A stretch of DNA of 64,000 nucleotides from Beroe forskalii (Eukaryota; Ctenophora; Nuda; Beroida; Beroidae): contig WFMF01000098.1 in NCBI GenBank assembly GCA_011033025.1, forward strand, positions 1-64,000, read 5' to 3'. Of this stretch, positions 36,489-47,568 are shown in pieces. The notes below the pieces were generated by a model, which saw nothing but the letters and a program-made list of their open reading frames with translations, searched no databases and was not told where the DNA came from. The first letter of the stretch is position 1; each line of letters opens with the position of its first letter. Position numbers and translations under genes: made by a program.

Positions 36489-39400
36489 ATGTTTGCTGAC
36501 ACCCTGTTGATCATCGTGATATCAATATGTACTGCTCTTTTTGCAGAAGGTATGATACTCCAGTAGCTGAGGGCTGTGCAGTGTACTTTTCATTCTCCAC
36601 GCAGTTTCTCAACGGTTTTCGTTAGTTTGAAGCACAATAAAGAAATCCTAGGAGGTAACATTATGTGAATCGACGTCCTGGGGGGTCGTAGGGCCACGCC
36701 CATTTTTGCCCTCAGGCGGTAATATATGAGACCTGATTATTTTCGACTTGTGATGGTCATAGACTTCGGAATTGCTTCAGGATGTCTATCTCATCAAGGG
36801 GAACAACTTTTTCTCTAGACAACTTTTTGTCAGATGATTAGTTAATTGGCCAATTGCTTAATTTGGGTAATTTTCGTGCCTCCGAAAAACTTTTTTTGGC
36901 TTAAAATGATCAGAATTGCATGAAACGTGGAGAAAAGTGGTTTTAAGGATATTTTAAAAATTTTTCACTTAGAAAATTTTCTGGACTTGGAAAATTTTGA
37001 GCGAAAAAATTGAAATTTTCATTTTTTGGGTCCTTAAATCATTGTCCAACAATGTTTGGCTACCAAAAGAATCGTTATTAAGCTTTTCACTGTTCTGACA
37101 GAATATTTTAACAGAAACTACTGAAAGTGGGCTCTCTTCAAAACTGGTTTCAAGCCAGGATCACCACTGTTGACAAGCAGCTGACAACCCCTTATTGTGA
37201 CGACTCCAACCATGGTGCTCAGCGAGCTGCCTCACCGTCACATGCAAGAAGGAGCTGAAGTGGAAAGCTGACACAACTGAACTCCCCAAATGAGCATATT
37301 GCTGCTGATGCCTCCACCCAAAATATGTGCTGCTTCTCCCTCTTCCTTGCCACGAACTTGGATTATAGCCAGATGGGACCCACCAAGCTGCACGGAGAAC
37401 CCCTGTTCTCGCCGGGTTTTGGAACGCCCATCATCCTTATTACGAACTCTATCTCTCACAACAACTAATGTCTCCTGATGTTGGATTCCGGTCACACTGA
37501 ACTGAAACTAATGCTTCTGCCATGGTGGACAGGGACTACAAGTGCAATCAATGGATCATGGATGACACTTGCAAGTCCTCACACGACCTCTACAGTCTAC
37601 AAGCACCTATTCACCATCCATGGCTACTTCCCAGACTAATTGCCTTTTCTTCTTCTATGGACTCCTCAATCCGTCCCTGGCAAGACCACAACCCTTCAAG
37701 CAACTCTTTGGGGAAGTTGACACCAGTGACCCTCGCAACCCTCCTCCATCCTCCTGTACCACGAGCTTTGCCCTAGCCATGGCCCTGGTTACGTGCGGCA
37801 GCAAGCCACACCTAGACTGGTTAGGGGAACTACGAGCTGACAATCTACAATGCTTTGGCCTTCTACCACCAGGAGTTGCTACTTCCTCTTTAAGCATCCC
37901 CCTTCAAGCAATATCTGCCAAGCAGAACTTCTGGATGAGTAGGTACCTGCAGATTGAGAACTCACCAATGATAGCGGCTATCAGGACTTCGCCAAGATTG
38001 GACTTTTTCTTCGTTCTAGTGGGTGATGCTGAGTGTGGAGGACACTCAAGTGCCCTCTTCCTGTATACATGGCTGCTTTCACCTCCCCAATTAAGCACAG
38101 TACTGCGAGACCATGGCCTCTGGCCATAGTATCGATAATTGACAGCAAATGGCTGGCTATTGGGTAGTTGCCGATCCTACATTAAGCTTTGATAACGTAC
38201 CGTTATAAGTAGTGCATTCAAACATGATACAACAAAATCTGTTGAAATTGCTAGTGTCATCAATATCGAGCTGCCTTTTTGCATACAAAGCAGCTATGGG
38301 AGATGAATCCCAAAAAACCAAGCCCCACTCTACTTTTCCGATTATTGGGCAAGGTTTCTTTTCTTTTTGTTTTTTTGGCTTCAGCTATAGTGAATTGATC
38401 AATTCAAACTAATTTTATCATTCATCTTTCGCCGAATAGTCGCCACTCTTAGCTTGGCAGATCAGCAGTGTTCTGTCACTGGGGTCTGCTGATTCCAAAT
38501 TTGGCTGAAGATAAGTAGTGTGTGAGAGGTTCCAATCTAGGTAGGCTCAAAGTAGGAGGTTAGCGCAGCATTGTTTGCAGAGAGAAAGGGCATGGGCGTT
38601 CTTCACACTCAGCATCACCCAATAGAACGAAGGAAATGACCCCAATCTTGGTGGTAGAAGGCCACAGCATTGTAGATTGTCAGCTTGTAGTACAGGAGGG
38701 TGGAGGAAGGTTGCGAGGGTCACCAGGTGTCAACTTCCCCAAAGCTCCAAAGAGTTGCTTGAAGAGGGTTGTGGTCTTGCCAGGACGGAGTGAGGAGTCC
38801 ATAGAAGAAGAAAAGGCAATTCATCTGGGAAGTAGCCATGGATGGTGAATAGGTGCTTGTAGACTGTAGAAGTCATGTAAGGACTTGCAAGTGTCATCCA
38901 TGATCCATTGATTGCGCTTGTAGTCCCTGTCCACCATGGCAGAAGCATTGGTTTCAGTTCAGTGTGACCGAAATCCAACATCAGGAGACACTAGTTGTTG
39001 TGAGAGATAGACTTCGTAATAAGGATGATGGGCGTTCCAAAACCCGGCGAGAACAGGGGTTCTCCTCGCAGGGCAGCTTGGTGAGTCCATCTGGCTATCC
39101 AGGTTGCGTAGCAAGGGAAGAGGAGAAGCAGCACATGGCTTCAGGTGGAGGCATCAGCAGCAATATGCTCATTTGGGGAGTTCAGTTGTGTCAGTTTTCC
39201 ACTTCAGCTCCTTCTTCTGCATGTAGACGGTGGAGGCAGCTCGCTGAGCACCATGGTTGGAGTCGTCACAATAAGGGGTTGTCAGCTGCTTGTCAACAGT
39301 GGTGATCCTGGCTCTGAAACCAGTTTTGAAGAGAGCCCACTTTCAGTAGTTTCTGTTAAAATATTCTGTCAGAACAGTGAAAAGCAATAACAGTTGAACA

Positions 39401-42400
39401 AAGATTTAAGGACCCAAAAAATGAAAATTTCAATTTTTTCGCTCAAAATTTTTCCAAGTCCAGAAAATTTTCTAAGTGAAAAATTTTTAAAAATATTCTT
39501 AAAAACCACTTTTCTCCACGTTTCATGCAATTCTGATCATTTTAAGCCAAAAAAAGTTTTTTCGAATTTTTGAAAATTACCCAATTAGCTAATTGGCCAA
39601 TTAACTAATCATCTGACAAAAAAGTTGTCAGAGAAAAAGTTGTTCCCCTCGATGAGATAGACATCCTGAAGCAATTCCGAAGTCTCTATGACCATCACAA
39701 GTCGAAATAATCAGGTCTCATATTACCGCCTGAGGGCAAAAATGGGCGTGGCCCTACGACCCCCCAGGACGTCGATTCACATAATGTTACCTCCTAGGAT
39801 TTCTTTATTGTGCTTCAAACTAACGAAAAACGTTGAGAAACTGCGTGGAGAATGAAAAGTACACTGCACAGCCCTCAGCTACTGGAGTATGAAGTCATTT
39901 ACTTGAAATGTCACTACAGTGTCTTTACATGGAAAAAGTTTTGAAAAAGGGAAAAATATTAGGCTCATTTGCCCTTGTGATAATCACAATTATTATGTGC
40001 AAAGTGAAATTGATTGGTGTGATAAAATGTGATATGCTAATTCAAGATGATTTTCAGGTGTTACATATATACTTGTCTATAGAACTGAGAAGTATAAGAA
40101 ACTGAAAGCTAGCATTGAAAAGCAGACAAAGAAGTGTGGGTAGTTGTATGATATTTCATTACCAATTTCTGTAATCAACAATTTGAAATAGAAAGTTTGA
40201 ATACTGCATAATTATAGTATAGCAACTTATCCATATTTAAGCACTGGAATAAAAGATTTTGTTGTTTAATCAAGTGCTCATTGGGCTCACAAGTAGAAGT
40301 GTATTAGACGATTTAAATCAATTATCAATCAAGTGCTATAAAGGTTCCTCATTTTTATCTAGCTTTGATCTGGTTCTTTACTTGTTCCACTGGATTTACT
40401 TGTTTCACTATATTGATATGACACAACCTTTTACTTGACAACAAATATTGTCCAGTGGATAAGAAAAAAGACACAGTAACAGATATAAGTAGACAACCAG
40501 GACACAAAAAGAAGATAGAAAAAGAAGAAGAAAGGCTTAAAAGTGAAAAACGGGACCTTAGTTATGTTAAAATGCAATCTATGTTTGTTATAGGTTTCAT
40601 CTTTACATCACTTATGGGAATGTTCAATTCTATGTAAGTAAAAAGATGTTTGGCAATTAATATTAGTATTATAAGTATGAAATATGACAATCTTGTTAGA
40701 TTTTGACGATAAAGGTCATATGAAAGTATACCAATGACCCCTACTGACCCCCTGCTGACCCCCTACTGACCCCCTGCTGACCCCCTACTGACCCCCTGCT
40801 CCCAGTGGCATAATATGAGGATTGTAGGAGCGGCAATCCCAGCCGAAATTTGCCCAAATCGAAGCAAAAAAAGCCCATTTAGGTTGACAGTTATTAAAGA
40901 AATTAGATACTAGTATTTGGCTATTTTACTTCGGCGCAATAATTCTAATCGCCTCAACTTCGCTAGTTTTGATAAAGGAGCAATTTCCAAACTGCGTCAG
41001 AATCCAATTAACGCGCACGAAACGCGCGTCATTCATGCCTAAAAAGCTACGGGATCCTAAACTAGCCAAAATATTCCCAAACTAGCTGCCAGACTCCAAA
41101 AGTAGCCAGGGAATCCTGAAATCCGCTGCAGGGCTACCATTGTTTGTTTATACAGCCAGGAACTCACCATACAGCCAGGAACTCACCATATCATCTTTTT
41201 TTGTTGTGGAACTCAACATTTTGGAAGTTCTAGTTTAAACCACCAGTGCAACATGCTTATTTGAGTAGATCCCACTGTATTTCGAAATCAAACTGCTGAA
41301 TCAATCTTAGAATCTTTTTGAATCAATTTAATATCTTTCTGATGAACTGATTAGGCTGTAGGATCATTATTTGCTATCAGAAAACTGAAGATAAGCTACG
41401 AAAATGAAAATTTTAAATTTGACTATAGTCGGGCTCGAACCACGAACCTCGCGTACGACAGATCGGTGTGCTAATTTAAGCGGTCTAGCTAGCCAACTGA
41501 GCTAGATAGGCGTGATACAGAATGAAAATAATGTGTAACTATACGAGTAAAATTCGTTACTTCATAATTGCTTTCAGCGTTTTATTGTGATATTGATTCA
41601 ATTCCCTACATCATTTCTCAAAGAATAGTCAAATTTGACGAGCCTTCTCCACAATTCCGTGATTTTGAGACATGAAATCATGATTGAAGTAGTCTTAGAT
41701 TTTAGAGACGCCACTAGACAGAAAAAGCCATTTTCCCGCTAAATCCTCATTCCCAGCCACTTTTAAAAATTATTCCACTGGGCCCCTGCTGACCCCCTAC
41801 TGACCCCCTGCTGACCCCCTAATGACCCCCTGGTGGACCCCTGCTGACCACCTGGTGAACCCCTACTGACCCCAGGTGCTGACCCCGTACTGACCCCTTA
41901 CTGACCCCCTGCTGACCCTCTACTGAACCCCTGCTGACCCCCTATTATGACCCCTTGGTGAACCCCTGCTGACCACCTGGTGAACCCCTACTGACCACCT
42001 GGTGAACCCCTACTGACCCCCTACTGACCCCCTGGTGAACCCCTACTGACCCCCCGGTGAACCTTTACTGACCCCCTGGTGAACCCCTACTGACCACTTT
42101 CTGATCATTGTTTCAATTCTTATCACGAGTGATTTTGAACAACTAAAAACACTTTAAATTTCACTTTGCCTTATCATGACGCTTGACATGTTAGTTATGT
42201 TAGTTATAACACATAACTAACACAACTAATATAGTGTAAATACTAACATAGCATACTTAACATATATAGGGTGTGTTTATGGTATTTTGGTTTGTTGAGG
42301 GTGCATCGGTCAACTGGTCATTTGCCTTATTGCTTCATGATAAGGCAAAGTGAAATTTAAAGTGCTTTTAGATGTTAAAAATCACTCATGATGAGAATTC

Positions 42401-43171
42401 AAACAATGATCAGAAAGTGGTCAGTAGGGGTTCACCAGGGGGTCAGTAGGGGTTCACCAGGGTCCAGGGGGGTCAGTAGGGGGTCAGCAGGGGTTCAGTA
42501 GGGGGTCAGCAGGGGGTCAGTAGGGGTTCACCAGGGGGTCACCAGGAGTTCACCAGGGGGTCAGTAGAGGGTCATTGGTATACTTTCATATGACCGAATT
42601 TATGTATCTTTATTGATCAACAAATCTTAACTCTGTTATCTTTGTTTATAATGTATCATTCTGATTGTTTCAGATTTGATGGACGAGTTGTGGGAAAGCT
42701 TCCATTTACTCCTATTTCATTTATCCAAGGGATTTCTCATAGAAATTTAGCTGGTGATGATTATACTGACTGCAGTTTCATCTTCTTATACATTCTATGC
42801 ACAATGAGTATACGACAGGTAAATTGAACAATGGAAGTGTTTTTAAAATTTATGTGCACCAATTACTTCACAATGGTGATATACTGCTGGTAATATGCTT
42901 TACTGAGCTGTAAAGTTTATATCAAATATACTCAATTCAGGTAATTATAAATAAAAGTATCGCCTTATCGCATAACTGTAAGCCTCTGATATGATATTCT
43001 TTACTCTCTCCCTCTTTATGGATGGAATGTATTGTCACAATTCAGCAATCATTGTGTTATTGTTTCTATTTATTTCAGAATGTACAAAAGATGTTGGGAT
43101 TTGCTCCCTCTCGGGCAGTGAGCAAGGTTGGGGGTATATTCACTCCACCTGCCAGTTTCAAACAGAGCTAA
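36489..43171 (+). CDS. TMCO1: TMCO1: ER calcium-leak channel / multipass translocon subunit
   Basis: Five exons join in phase: 36489-36549, 40058-40135, 40456-40633, 42674-42818 and 43079-43171. They total 555 bases and encode 184 residues, close to the 188 of vertebrate TMCO1. Exon 1 is the first membrane helix (MFADTLLIIVISICTALF). Exons 2-3 give a helix end and the lysine-rich coiled coil (YRTEKYKKLKASIEKQTKK). Exon 3 ends with the FIFTSLMGMFNS helix. Exon 4 carries FDGRVVGKLPFTP and GDDYTDCSFIFLYILCTMSI, the signature of the family. Exon 5 ends KMLGFAPSRAVSK. In vertebrates the protein sits in the ER membrane and works with the ribosome-bound multipass translocon and in calcium release. 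All junctions are GT-AG. Introns 1 and 3 are filled by inverted-repeat elements. EIF4A3 begins only 334 bases downstream. Confidence 0.93.
37532..37720 (+). pseudogene. Relic of a MULE-like transposase in the left arm
   Basis: Translation gives AINGSWMTLASP, then VYKHLFTIHGYFPD, a stop, then LPFLLLW and PGKTTTL. MULE transposases have a D-G-T-F/W segment with the first catalytic aspartate, shortly followed by QLFTIHG and a PLVxxLLPGKTxxxY segment. The order and spacing match. The catalytic Asp position is Asn here, and the frame has a stop, so it is inactive. The mirrored copy in the right arm is at 38730-38981. Confidence 0.45.
38730..38981 (-). pseudogene. Mirrored MULE-like transposase relic in the right arm
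   Basis: An 83-residue frame on the minus strand with INGSWMTLASPYMTS, VYKHLFTIHGYF and PDELPFLLLWTP. It has no stop where the left copy has one, but the following PGKTTTL is out of frame. Both arms therefore descend from the same coding segment, and each has decayed separately. Confidence 0.45.
40801..41782. mobile_element. Nested hAT-like MITE with 8-bp target duplication
   Basis: The ends are inverted (CCCAGTGGCATAAT at 40801; complement ATTATTCCACTGGG to 41782). The insertion is flanked by the 8-bp duplication CCCCTGCT (40793-40800 and 41783-41790). CAGTG-type termini with an 8-bp duplication are typical of hAT elements. There is no transposase, so it is non-autonomous. It interrupts the left minisatellite arm of the larger element and is therefore younger than it. 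Confidence 0.75.
41421..41511 (-). repeat. tRNA-like sequence (pseudo-tRNA or SINE head)
   Basis: On the minus strand there is an A-box-like CTAGCTCAGTTGG and, 53 bases on, a B-box GGTTCGAGCCC. The acceptor and T-stem pairing is poor and the A-B distance is too long for an ordinary tRNA without an intron. It is best read as a tRNA-derived SINE remnant inside the hAT-like element. Confidence 0.55.
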
Positions 43172-43320
43172 ATTGCTGGATGATTATGGAAGAATACTGT
43201 GATGTTCATGATATTGTGGACTGTGGAAGTGTCGTGTGCAATGTTATTATTTCCTGTACAGAGTGAGCATTGTATCAAATCATTTTGATAAGTTTGGTTA
43301 TTATTGAAACAAGTAATGAG

Positions 43321-43326
43321 AATAAA
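43321..43326 (+). promoter_or_regulatory. TMCO1: Poly(A) signal of TMCO1
   Basis: AATAAA 150 bases after the TMCO1 stop and 180 bases before the EIF4A3 start, followed by a GT-rich stretch (GTTTATTTG). Confidence 0.6.
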
Positions 43327-43505
43327 CGTTTATTTGTTTTATTTGATTTATTCAATTTCAAATAATTGGTCCCATCAGTGTCTTCCACAGCTACAAGTAG
43401 CAAGAATGGCTTTCATGAGTATATTAATTCGAGTAATGGATGACTATTTTGTTATATTATTTTTATGTAACTAAACGACTAATATTTATATCCCATTGAG
43501 TCAAA

Positions 43506-44708
43506 ATGGCAGACAGCAGAGAAGTTCTGCTCGAGGATAATGACTCCACAACATTTGAAACCAGTCCTGGTGTGGAAGTTCTGGGAACATTCGATGGAAT
43601 GGGCATCCGGCAGGACCTCATGAGAGGAATCTATGCTTATGGCTTTGAGAAACCCAGTGCAATCCAACAACGTGCTATAAAGCCCATGTGTAAAGGTAGG
43701 GATGTGATTGCCCAAGCCCAGTCAGGAACTGGTAAAACTGCAACCTTCAGTATTGCAGCCTTACAATCTGTGGATATCCAACTCAGAGAGCCCCAGGTCA
43801 TTGTTCTGTCCCCCACCAGAGAGTTGGCAGTCCAGATACAGAAAGTCATGCTGGCTCTTGGAGATTACATGAGTGTGCAGTGTCATGCATGCATTGGTGG
43901 GACATCCATTGGTGAAGACATCAGGAAGTTGGATTATGGCCAGCATGTGGTATCTGGAACTCCTGGTCGGGTTTTTGATATGATCAAACGACGGAATCTC
44001 AGGACCCGGAGTGTGAAGATGTTCATTCTTGACGAAGCTGATGAGATGTTGAACAAAGGATTTAAAGAGCAGATCTATGACGTGTACAGATATCTACCAC
44101 CCACTTCCCAAGTGGTGCTGGTGTCAGCTACTCTGCCCCATGATGTCCTGGAGCTTACCAACAAATTCATGACAGATCCCGTGAGAGTCCTTGTGAAGCG
44201 TGATGAATTGACGCTGGATGGGATAAAGCAGTTCTTTGTTGCAGTTGAACGTGAGGAATGGAAGTTTGACACTCTCTGTGATTTGTATGACACATTAACC
44301 ATCACCCAAGCTGTCATCTTCTGCAACACAAAACGTAAGGTAGATTGGCTGACTGATAAAATGAGAGAAAGTAATTTCACAGTTTCTTCCATGCATGGCG
44401 ACATGCCTCAACAAGAGCGGAATGCTATCATGGACGAATTCAGGAGTGGAAAGAGTCGTGTTCTCATTTCTACTGATGTTTGGGCACGTGGCATTGATGT
44501 TCAGAACGTATCTTTGGTCATCAACTACGACTTACCTCCGAATCGTGAGTTATACATTCACAGGATAGGTCGTTCTGGTCGGTATGGAAGAAAGGGTGTT
44601 GCCATCAACTTCGTGAAAAGTGATGATGTCAGAATTCTCCGTGATATTGAACAGTATTATTCTACACAGATTGATGAAATGCCCATGAATGTTGCCGATC
44701 TCATTTAA
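43506..44708 (+). CDS. EIF4A3: eIF4A-III, DEAD-box core of the exon-junction complex (single exon)
   Basis: A 400-residue uninterrupted frame carries all helicase motifs. Q motif [10 protein letters not shown] (46-55), motif I AQSGTGKT (71-78), Ia PTRELA (103-108), GG (131-132), TPGR (152-155), DEAD (176-179), SAT (207-209), a [11 protein letters not shown] segment (272-282), ARGIDV (327-332), HRIGRSGR (352-359). It ends in MNVADLI like other eIF4A3 proteins. The N-terminus and motifs around 85-95 and 225-245 distinguish it from eIF4A1/2. In animals it clamps RNA 20-24 nt upstream of spliced junctions with MAGOH, RBM8A and CASC3. The AAAATGG start context is favourable. It has no introns, unlike every spliced neighbour, and no residue of the motifs is damaged. 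Confidence 0.97.
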   Translation: MADSREVLLEDNDSTTFETSPGVEVLGTFDGMGIRQDLMRGIYAYGFEKPSAIQQRAIKPMCKGRDVIAQAQSGTGKTATFSIAALQSVDIQLREPQVIVLSPTRELAVQIQKVMLALGDYMSVQCHACIGGTSIGEDIRKLDYGQHVVSGTPGRVFDMIKRRNLRTRSVKMFILDEADEMLNKGFKEQIYDVYRYLPPTSQVVLVSATLPHDVLELTNKFMTDPVRVLVKRDELTLDGIKQFFVAVEREEWKFDTLCDLYDTLTITQAVIFCNTKRKVDWLTDKMRESNFTVSSMHGDMPQQERNAIMDEFRSGKSRVLISTDVWARGIDVQNVSLVINYDLPPNRELYIHRIGRSGRYGRKGVAINFVKSDDVRILRDIEQYYSTQIDEMPMNVADLI

Positions 44709-45375
44709 GAAACAGAATCAATGAGACTCGAACAACTTTGCCAAGATACAATTGTTCATCTGATCAGTTCACCTATAATCACAAAGGAGTAAGAACTTGA
44801 CTTTCCCGTATATCCAAGTTAAATTTTTTATTCACTTGATTCATAATTTCTTGATATGTTTATCGTGAGCCATCATGTATCATTGGCTGTCCCCCAGTCC
44901 CCATTCTTGAACAACTGTTTTGACAATGACTATTACTAATTACAGCTGCATCATAAGGGCATTCATGGAACGTCCATTTTGTTCAGATTTAAGTATTTGG
45001 TCATTATGATCGAGAAATGTCTGTATACCACTCTCTTATAAAATTTAGTGTTAGTATTTCGTGGTCGTGCTAATTTACTTAATTTAGAAAGCAAACATCT
45101 CATTTATATTGTATCACCTTAAAATTGCTGTTCTTGCATATTTTAATATTTTATTGCTACAGAAAAAACTGTCTATATATTTGAATTCTTGACTTCTTAG
45201 GACTCTTCTTGTTCGTTTTCAAAATGGATTTCAAATTACTTCACTGTTTAGCTGTGAGCACAAATTCGAAGTACCATGCATGATAAATTTAATGCCTTCG
45301 TTCACAAATTAACAATCATTAATTGTTATTTATATATGCAAGTCATTCTAACATTGTATAATCGCAGTTCCTTCC

Positions 45376-46896
45376 ATGACTGCAAATGAAGTGGGTGACC
45401 AAGCCAGTTTGCAGTTAGCTCGTCGTCTACAAGAGGAAGAAGATCTTCTCGTGGCATTCCAGCTCCAGGAGCAAATCAATGTCAGAGTAGGTCAGTTCCC
45501 CATCCAGAGAAGCACAACCTCTCAGCGACCTCCTCGAGATGAATCTGTTCTGTGCCTTACCTCCGATGATGAGGAAAACCAGGGGGCTGGCACTGAAGAC
45601 GATGACATTCGGGAACTAAGTTTTGTGAGTTTGAGTGACGTGGATTCCAATCAATCGATGACTTCTCCAACCAGAGATCTGGACTCTGGCCCAGGTGATA
45701 CACTCAACAATGCCTTTACAGTGTCAGTCGATTCCAGCATTGACATTCAGGAAGATGAAGAAGACGATGTGATCATCCTGGACGATTCAATGATAGAAGA
45801 TGACCGGCCTACTGAAACCCCTCCTGATGAGGAGGATAACATAGTACTAACTGTGGGTAGAACGACCAGGTCCCAGGCCCGGAGTCGTCCACATGCCATC
45901 TCCATCACTAACAATGCACCTGCATCCAGTGACACCAGGTCAAGGACTAGAACTAGTTCAGGCAACTCCAGGTCAAGGTCGAGGGTAAGTAACAGGACCA
46001 GTAGATCACCTGGGAGTGGTAGAAACGCTCAACGGCAAGTACCAAGCTCATCATCAGAATCTTCGGTATCGGATACCAGGCCTCAAAGGAGGTCTAGGCG
46101 GCATCAGACCTCAGATACATCCAGTTCAACCACAGAAACTCAATCAAGTAGCAGGCGACCTCGAACTCGAGACCCACCTACTTCATCCTCATTTAATCAA
46201 TCAAATAGCCGGCGACCTCGAACTCGAGACCCACCTGCTTCAACCTCAAACAGTCAATCAAGCAGTGCCAGTAGGCAGCCCCGGACTCGAGACCCACCGA
46301 GCTCCTCCTCTAGCAGCCTCCCGGCCTCTCGACGGCACCAGACCCCAGACCCACCCAGCTCCTCGTCAGACAATCAGCCGAGCACCTCGAATGGTCGCCG
46401 GGGACCCCCTCGTCACAGGGGCACCAGAAGCAGGGGCATTGTCCGATCTCCTCCTCAAAGGAGTGTTTCTTCCAGGGTAATCCTCAATGGGGTTCCGGTT
46501 GCTTCACTAAATCAACACGCATTCTTCAACGAGTTTCGTGATCATTTCGTTGAAAGGTTTATCCAGATTACTCAAGATGAAAGAAATATGTTTTCAATAG
46601 GGGGCGCGGATGATTCAATGACTTATGAAGATATGATTGCTTTGGATGATGCTAATACTTTAATGCCCGGACAGGGCTTGTCGAAGCAGGAAATTTCATT
46701 TAACACTGTCACAAAACCTTTCAATAAAGCGGAGGGTTCAGCTGACAGCTGCAATATTTGCCTCAATGAGTTCGAACAAGACGAGAAAGTGAGGACATTG
46801 CCTTGCTTCCATTTGTTTCATTTGAAGTGCATAGATAACTGGCTGAATAGAAAGCCTGAGTGTCCTGTATGTAGGTTAAAAGTTGGGCAGACTTGA
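45376..46896 (+). CDS. RING-H2 E3 ubiquitin ligase with Ser/Arg-rich linker
   Basis: 506 residues in a single frame. The C-terminal RING-H2 (459-499) has C-x2-C-x14-C-x-H-x2-H-x2-C-x10-C-x2-C with the expected DNWL tryptophan, so E2 binding should be intact. It is preceded by YEDMIALDDAN and GLSKQEISF (about 415-440), seen in RNF6/RNF38/Big-brother-type ligases. The N-terminus SLQLARRLQEEEDLLVAFQL (about 11-30) is helical and resembles a ubiquitin-binding motif. Residues 160-360 are low-complexity and contain four repeats of RRPRTRDPPxSSS. A CGCAG eight bases before the ATG may be the acceptor of a leader intron. The exact orthologue is unclear. Confidence 0.85.
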   Translation: MTANEVGDQASLQLARRLQEEEDLLVAFQLQEQINVRVGQFPIQRSTTSQRPPRDESVLCLTSDDEENQGAGTEDDDIRELSFVSLSDVDSNQSMTSPTRDLDSGPGDTLNNAFTVSVDSSIDIQEDEEDDVIILDDSMIEDDRPTETPPDEEDNIVLTVGRTTRSQARSRPHAISITNNAPASSDTRSRTRTSSGNSRSRSRVSNRTSRSPGSGRNAQRQVPSSSSESSVSDTRPQRRSRRHQTSDTSSSTTETQSSSRRPRTRDPPTSSSFNQSNSRRPRTRDPPASTSNSQSSSASRQPRTRDPPSSSSSSLPASRRHQTPDPPSSSSDNQPSTSNGRRGPPRHRGTRSRGIVRSPPQRSVSSRVILNGVPVASLNQHAFFNEFRDHFVERFIQITQDERNMFSIGGADDSMTYEDMIALDDANTLMPGQGLSKQEISFNTVTKPFNKAEGSADSCNICLNEFEQDEKVRTLPCFHLFHLKCIDNWLNRKPECPVCRLKVGQT

Positions 46897-47208
46897 GATA
46901 TTGGCTGTAAATAATTATAATGTTTTCTTAATATAAAATACATACGTTTTGTTTTGGATTTATATATTGATTGGTTGTTTCGACAGTTTGGAAAATATTC
47001 ATTGGATATAGCTAATGGATTTATAGACTTCATTGTATGGAGCATAACGGGCCTCTTTTAATCATTTTGATTTAAAGACGCTAAACAAACATTAATTCAA
47101 AAATGTGTTCTATTCTCAAATTGGGAAATGCACTGTTTTGGAATGCATAACGATATTATGATTTATGCACACCATTTGATATGAATGAAAATTTATTTTT
47201 GATGCTAC

Positions 47209-47214
47209 AATAAA
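47209..47214 (+). promoter_or_regulatory. Poly(A) signal of the RING gene
   Basis: AATAAA about 310 bases after the stop codon, followed by AT/GT-rich text. Positions 47215-47568 then hold the leader of the next gene. Confidence 0.55.
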
Positions 47215-47568
47215 GTTTGAATTTTGACTAGTCTCATCTTCCTTTGCGGTATCAAATGGCTCTATCTCTCTATGCTTATATAAGTTTCTTTCTGAGATAA
47301 CGTATGTGCCTTGTTCTATCTATAATAGGACATAGGTTTTGAAAAAAATTCACCGTCATAATTATTCTAAAATCGTACTTAATTCTTGAATTATTGATAC
47401 AATAATTTAACATGGTACACCTTTAGTGATTCACTGCTGAGATAATGTTTAACTTGATAGCCCATGGAATAGACCACTCTGGAACTTCCCCGAAGATCTT
47501 GCATCCACAAGGAAATTCAGAAGCAGAAGAACGGAATCCTCAGAGAAATATAAATCAGTGGTGAGGGT

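Larger units (their letters stand above)
36555..39890. mobile_element. 3.3-kb foldback element filling TMCO1 intron 1
   Basis: The left end (ATACTCCAGTAGCTGAGGGC, 36555) is mirrored at the right end (39871-39890). The inverted match runs through landmarks CACTGCACAGCCC, CCTCCTAGGATTTCTT, GGGCGTGGCCCTACGACCCC and CATCTGACAAAAA to the interior near 37750 and 38690. It then continues in broken form to about 38050 and 38590. Arms are over 1.1 kb; the left arm holds segments missing from the right. The element starts five bases inside the intron and leaves about 165 bp before exon 2. A clear target-site duplication is not seen. Confidence 0.8.
40714..42595. mobile_element. Foldback element with GACCCCCTRCT minisatellite arms in TMCO1 intron 3
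   Basis: Ends are exact inverted copies over about 26 bp (GGTCATATGAAAGTATACC at 40714; complement to 42595). Inside each end lies an 11-bp minisatellite (GACCCCCTACT, GACCCCCTGCT, and GAACCCCTGGT variants): 40735-40800 and 41783-42100 on the left, complement at 42419-42570 on the right. Further in, 42107-42183 and 42333-42418 are inverted copies with AAATTTCACTTTGCCTTATC. A 150-bp AT-rich loop lies at 42184-42332. No protein is encoded. The left arm is split by a nested element at 40801-41782. Confidence 0.8.

Noticed and set aside
36489-36549. Alternative that TMCO1 exon 1 belongs to another gene because exon 2 is 3.5 kb away
   Set aside because: Phase, the GTATG donor and the match to the known TMCO1 N-terminus all fit, and the distance is explained by the inserted element.
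37569-38129. 186-residue open frame in the foldback element
   Set aside because: The MULE-like residues lie in another frame; this frame shows no family signature.
41421-41511. Functional tRNA gene
   Set aside because: A and B boxes are present but stems do not pair and spacing is wrong; it lies inside a MITE, so a tRNA-derived relic is more likely.
46016-46480. 154-residue frame inside the RING gene
   Set aside because: Overlapping alternative frame of a repetitive coding region; the RING frame runs through it intact.
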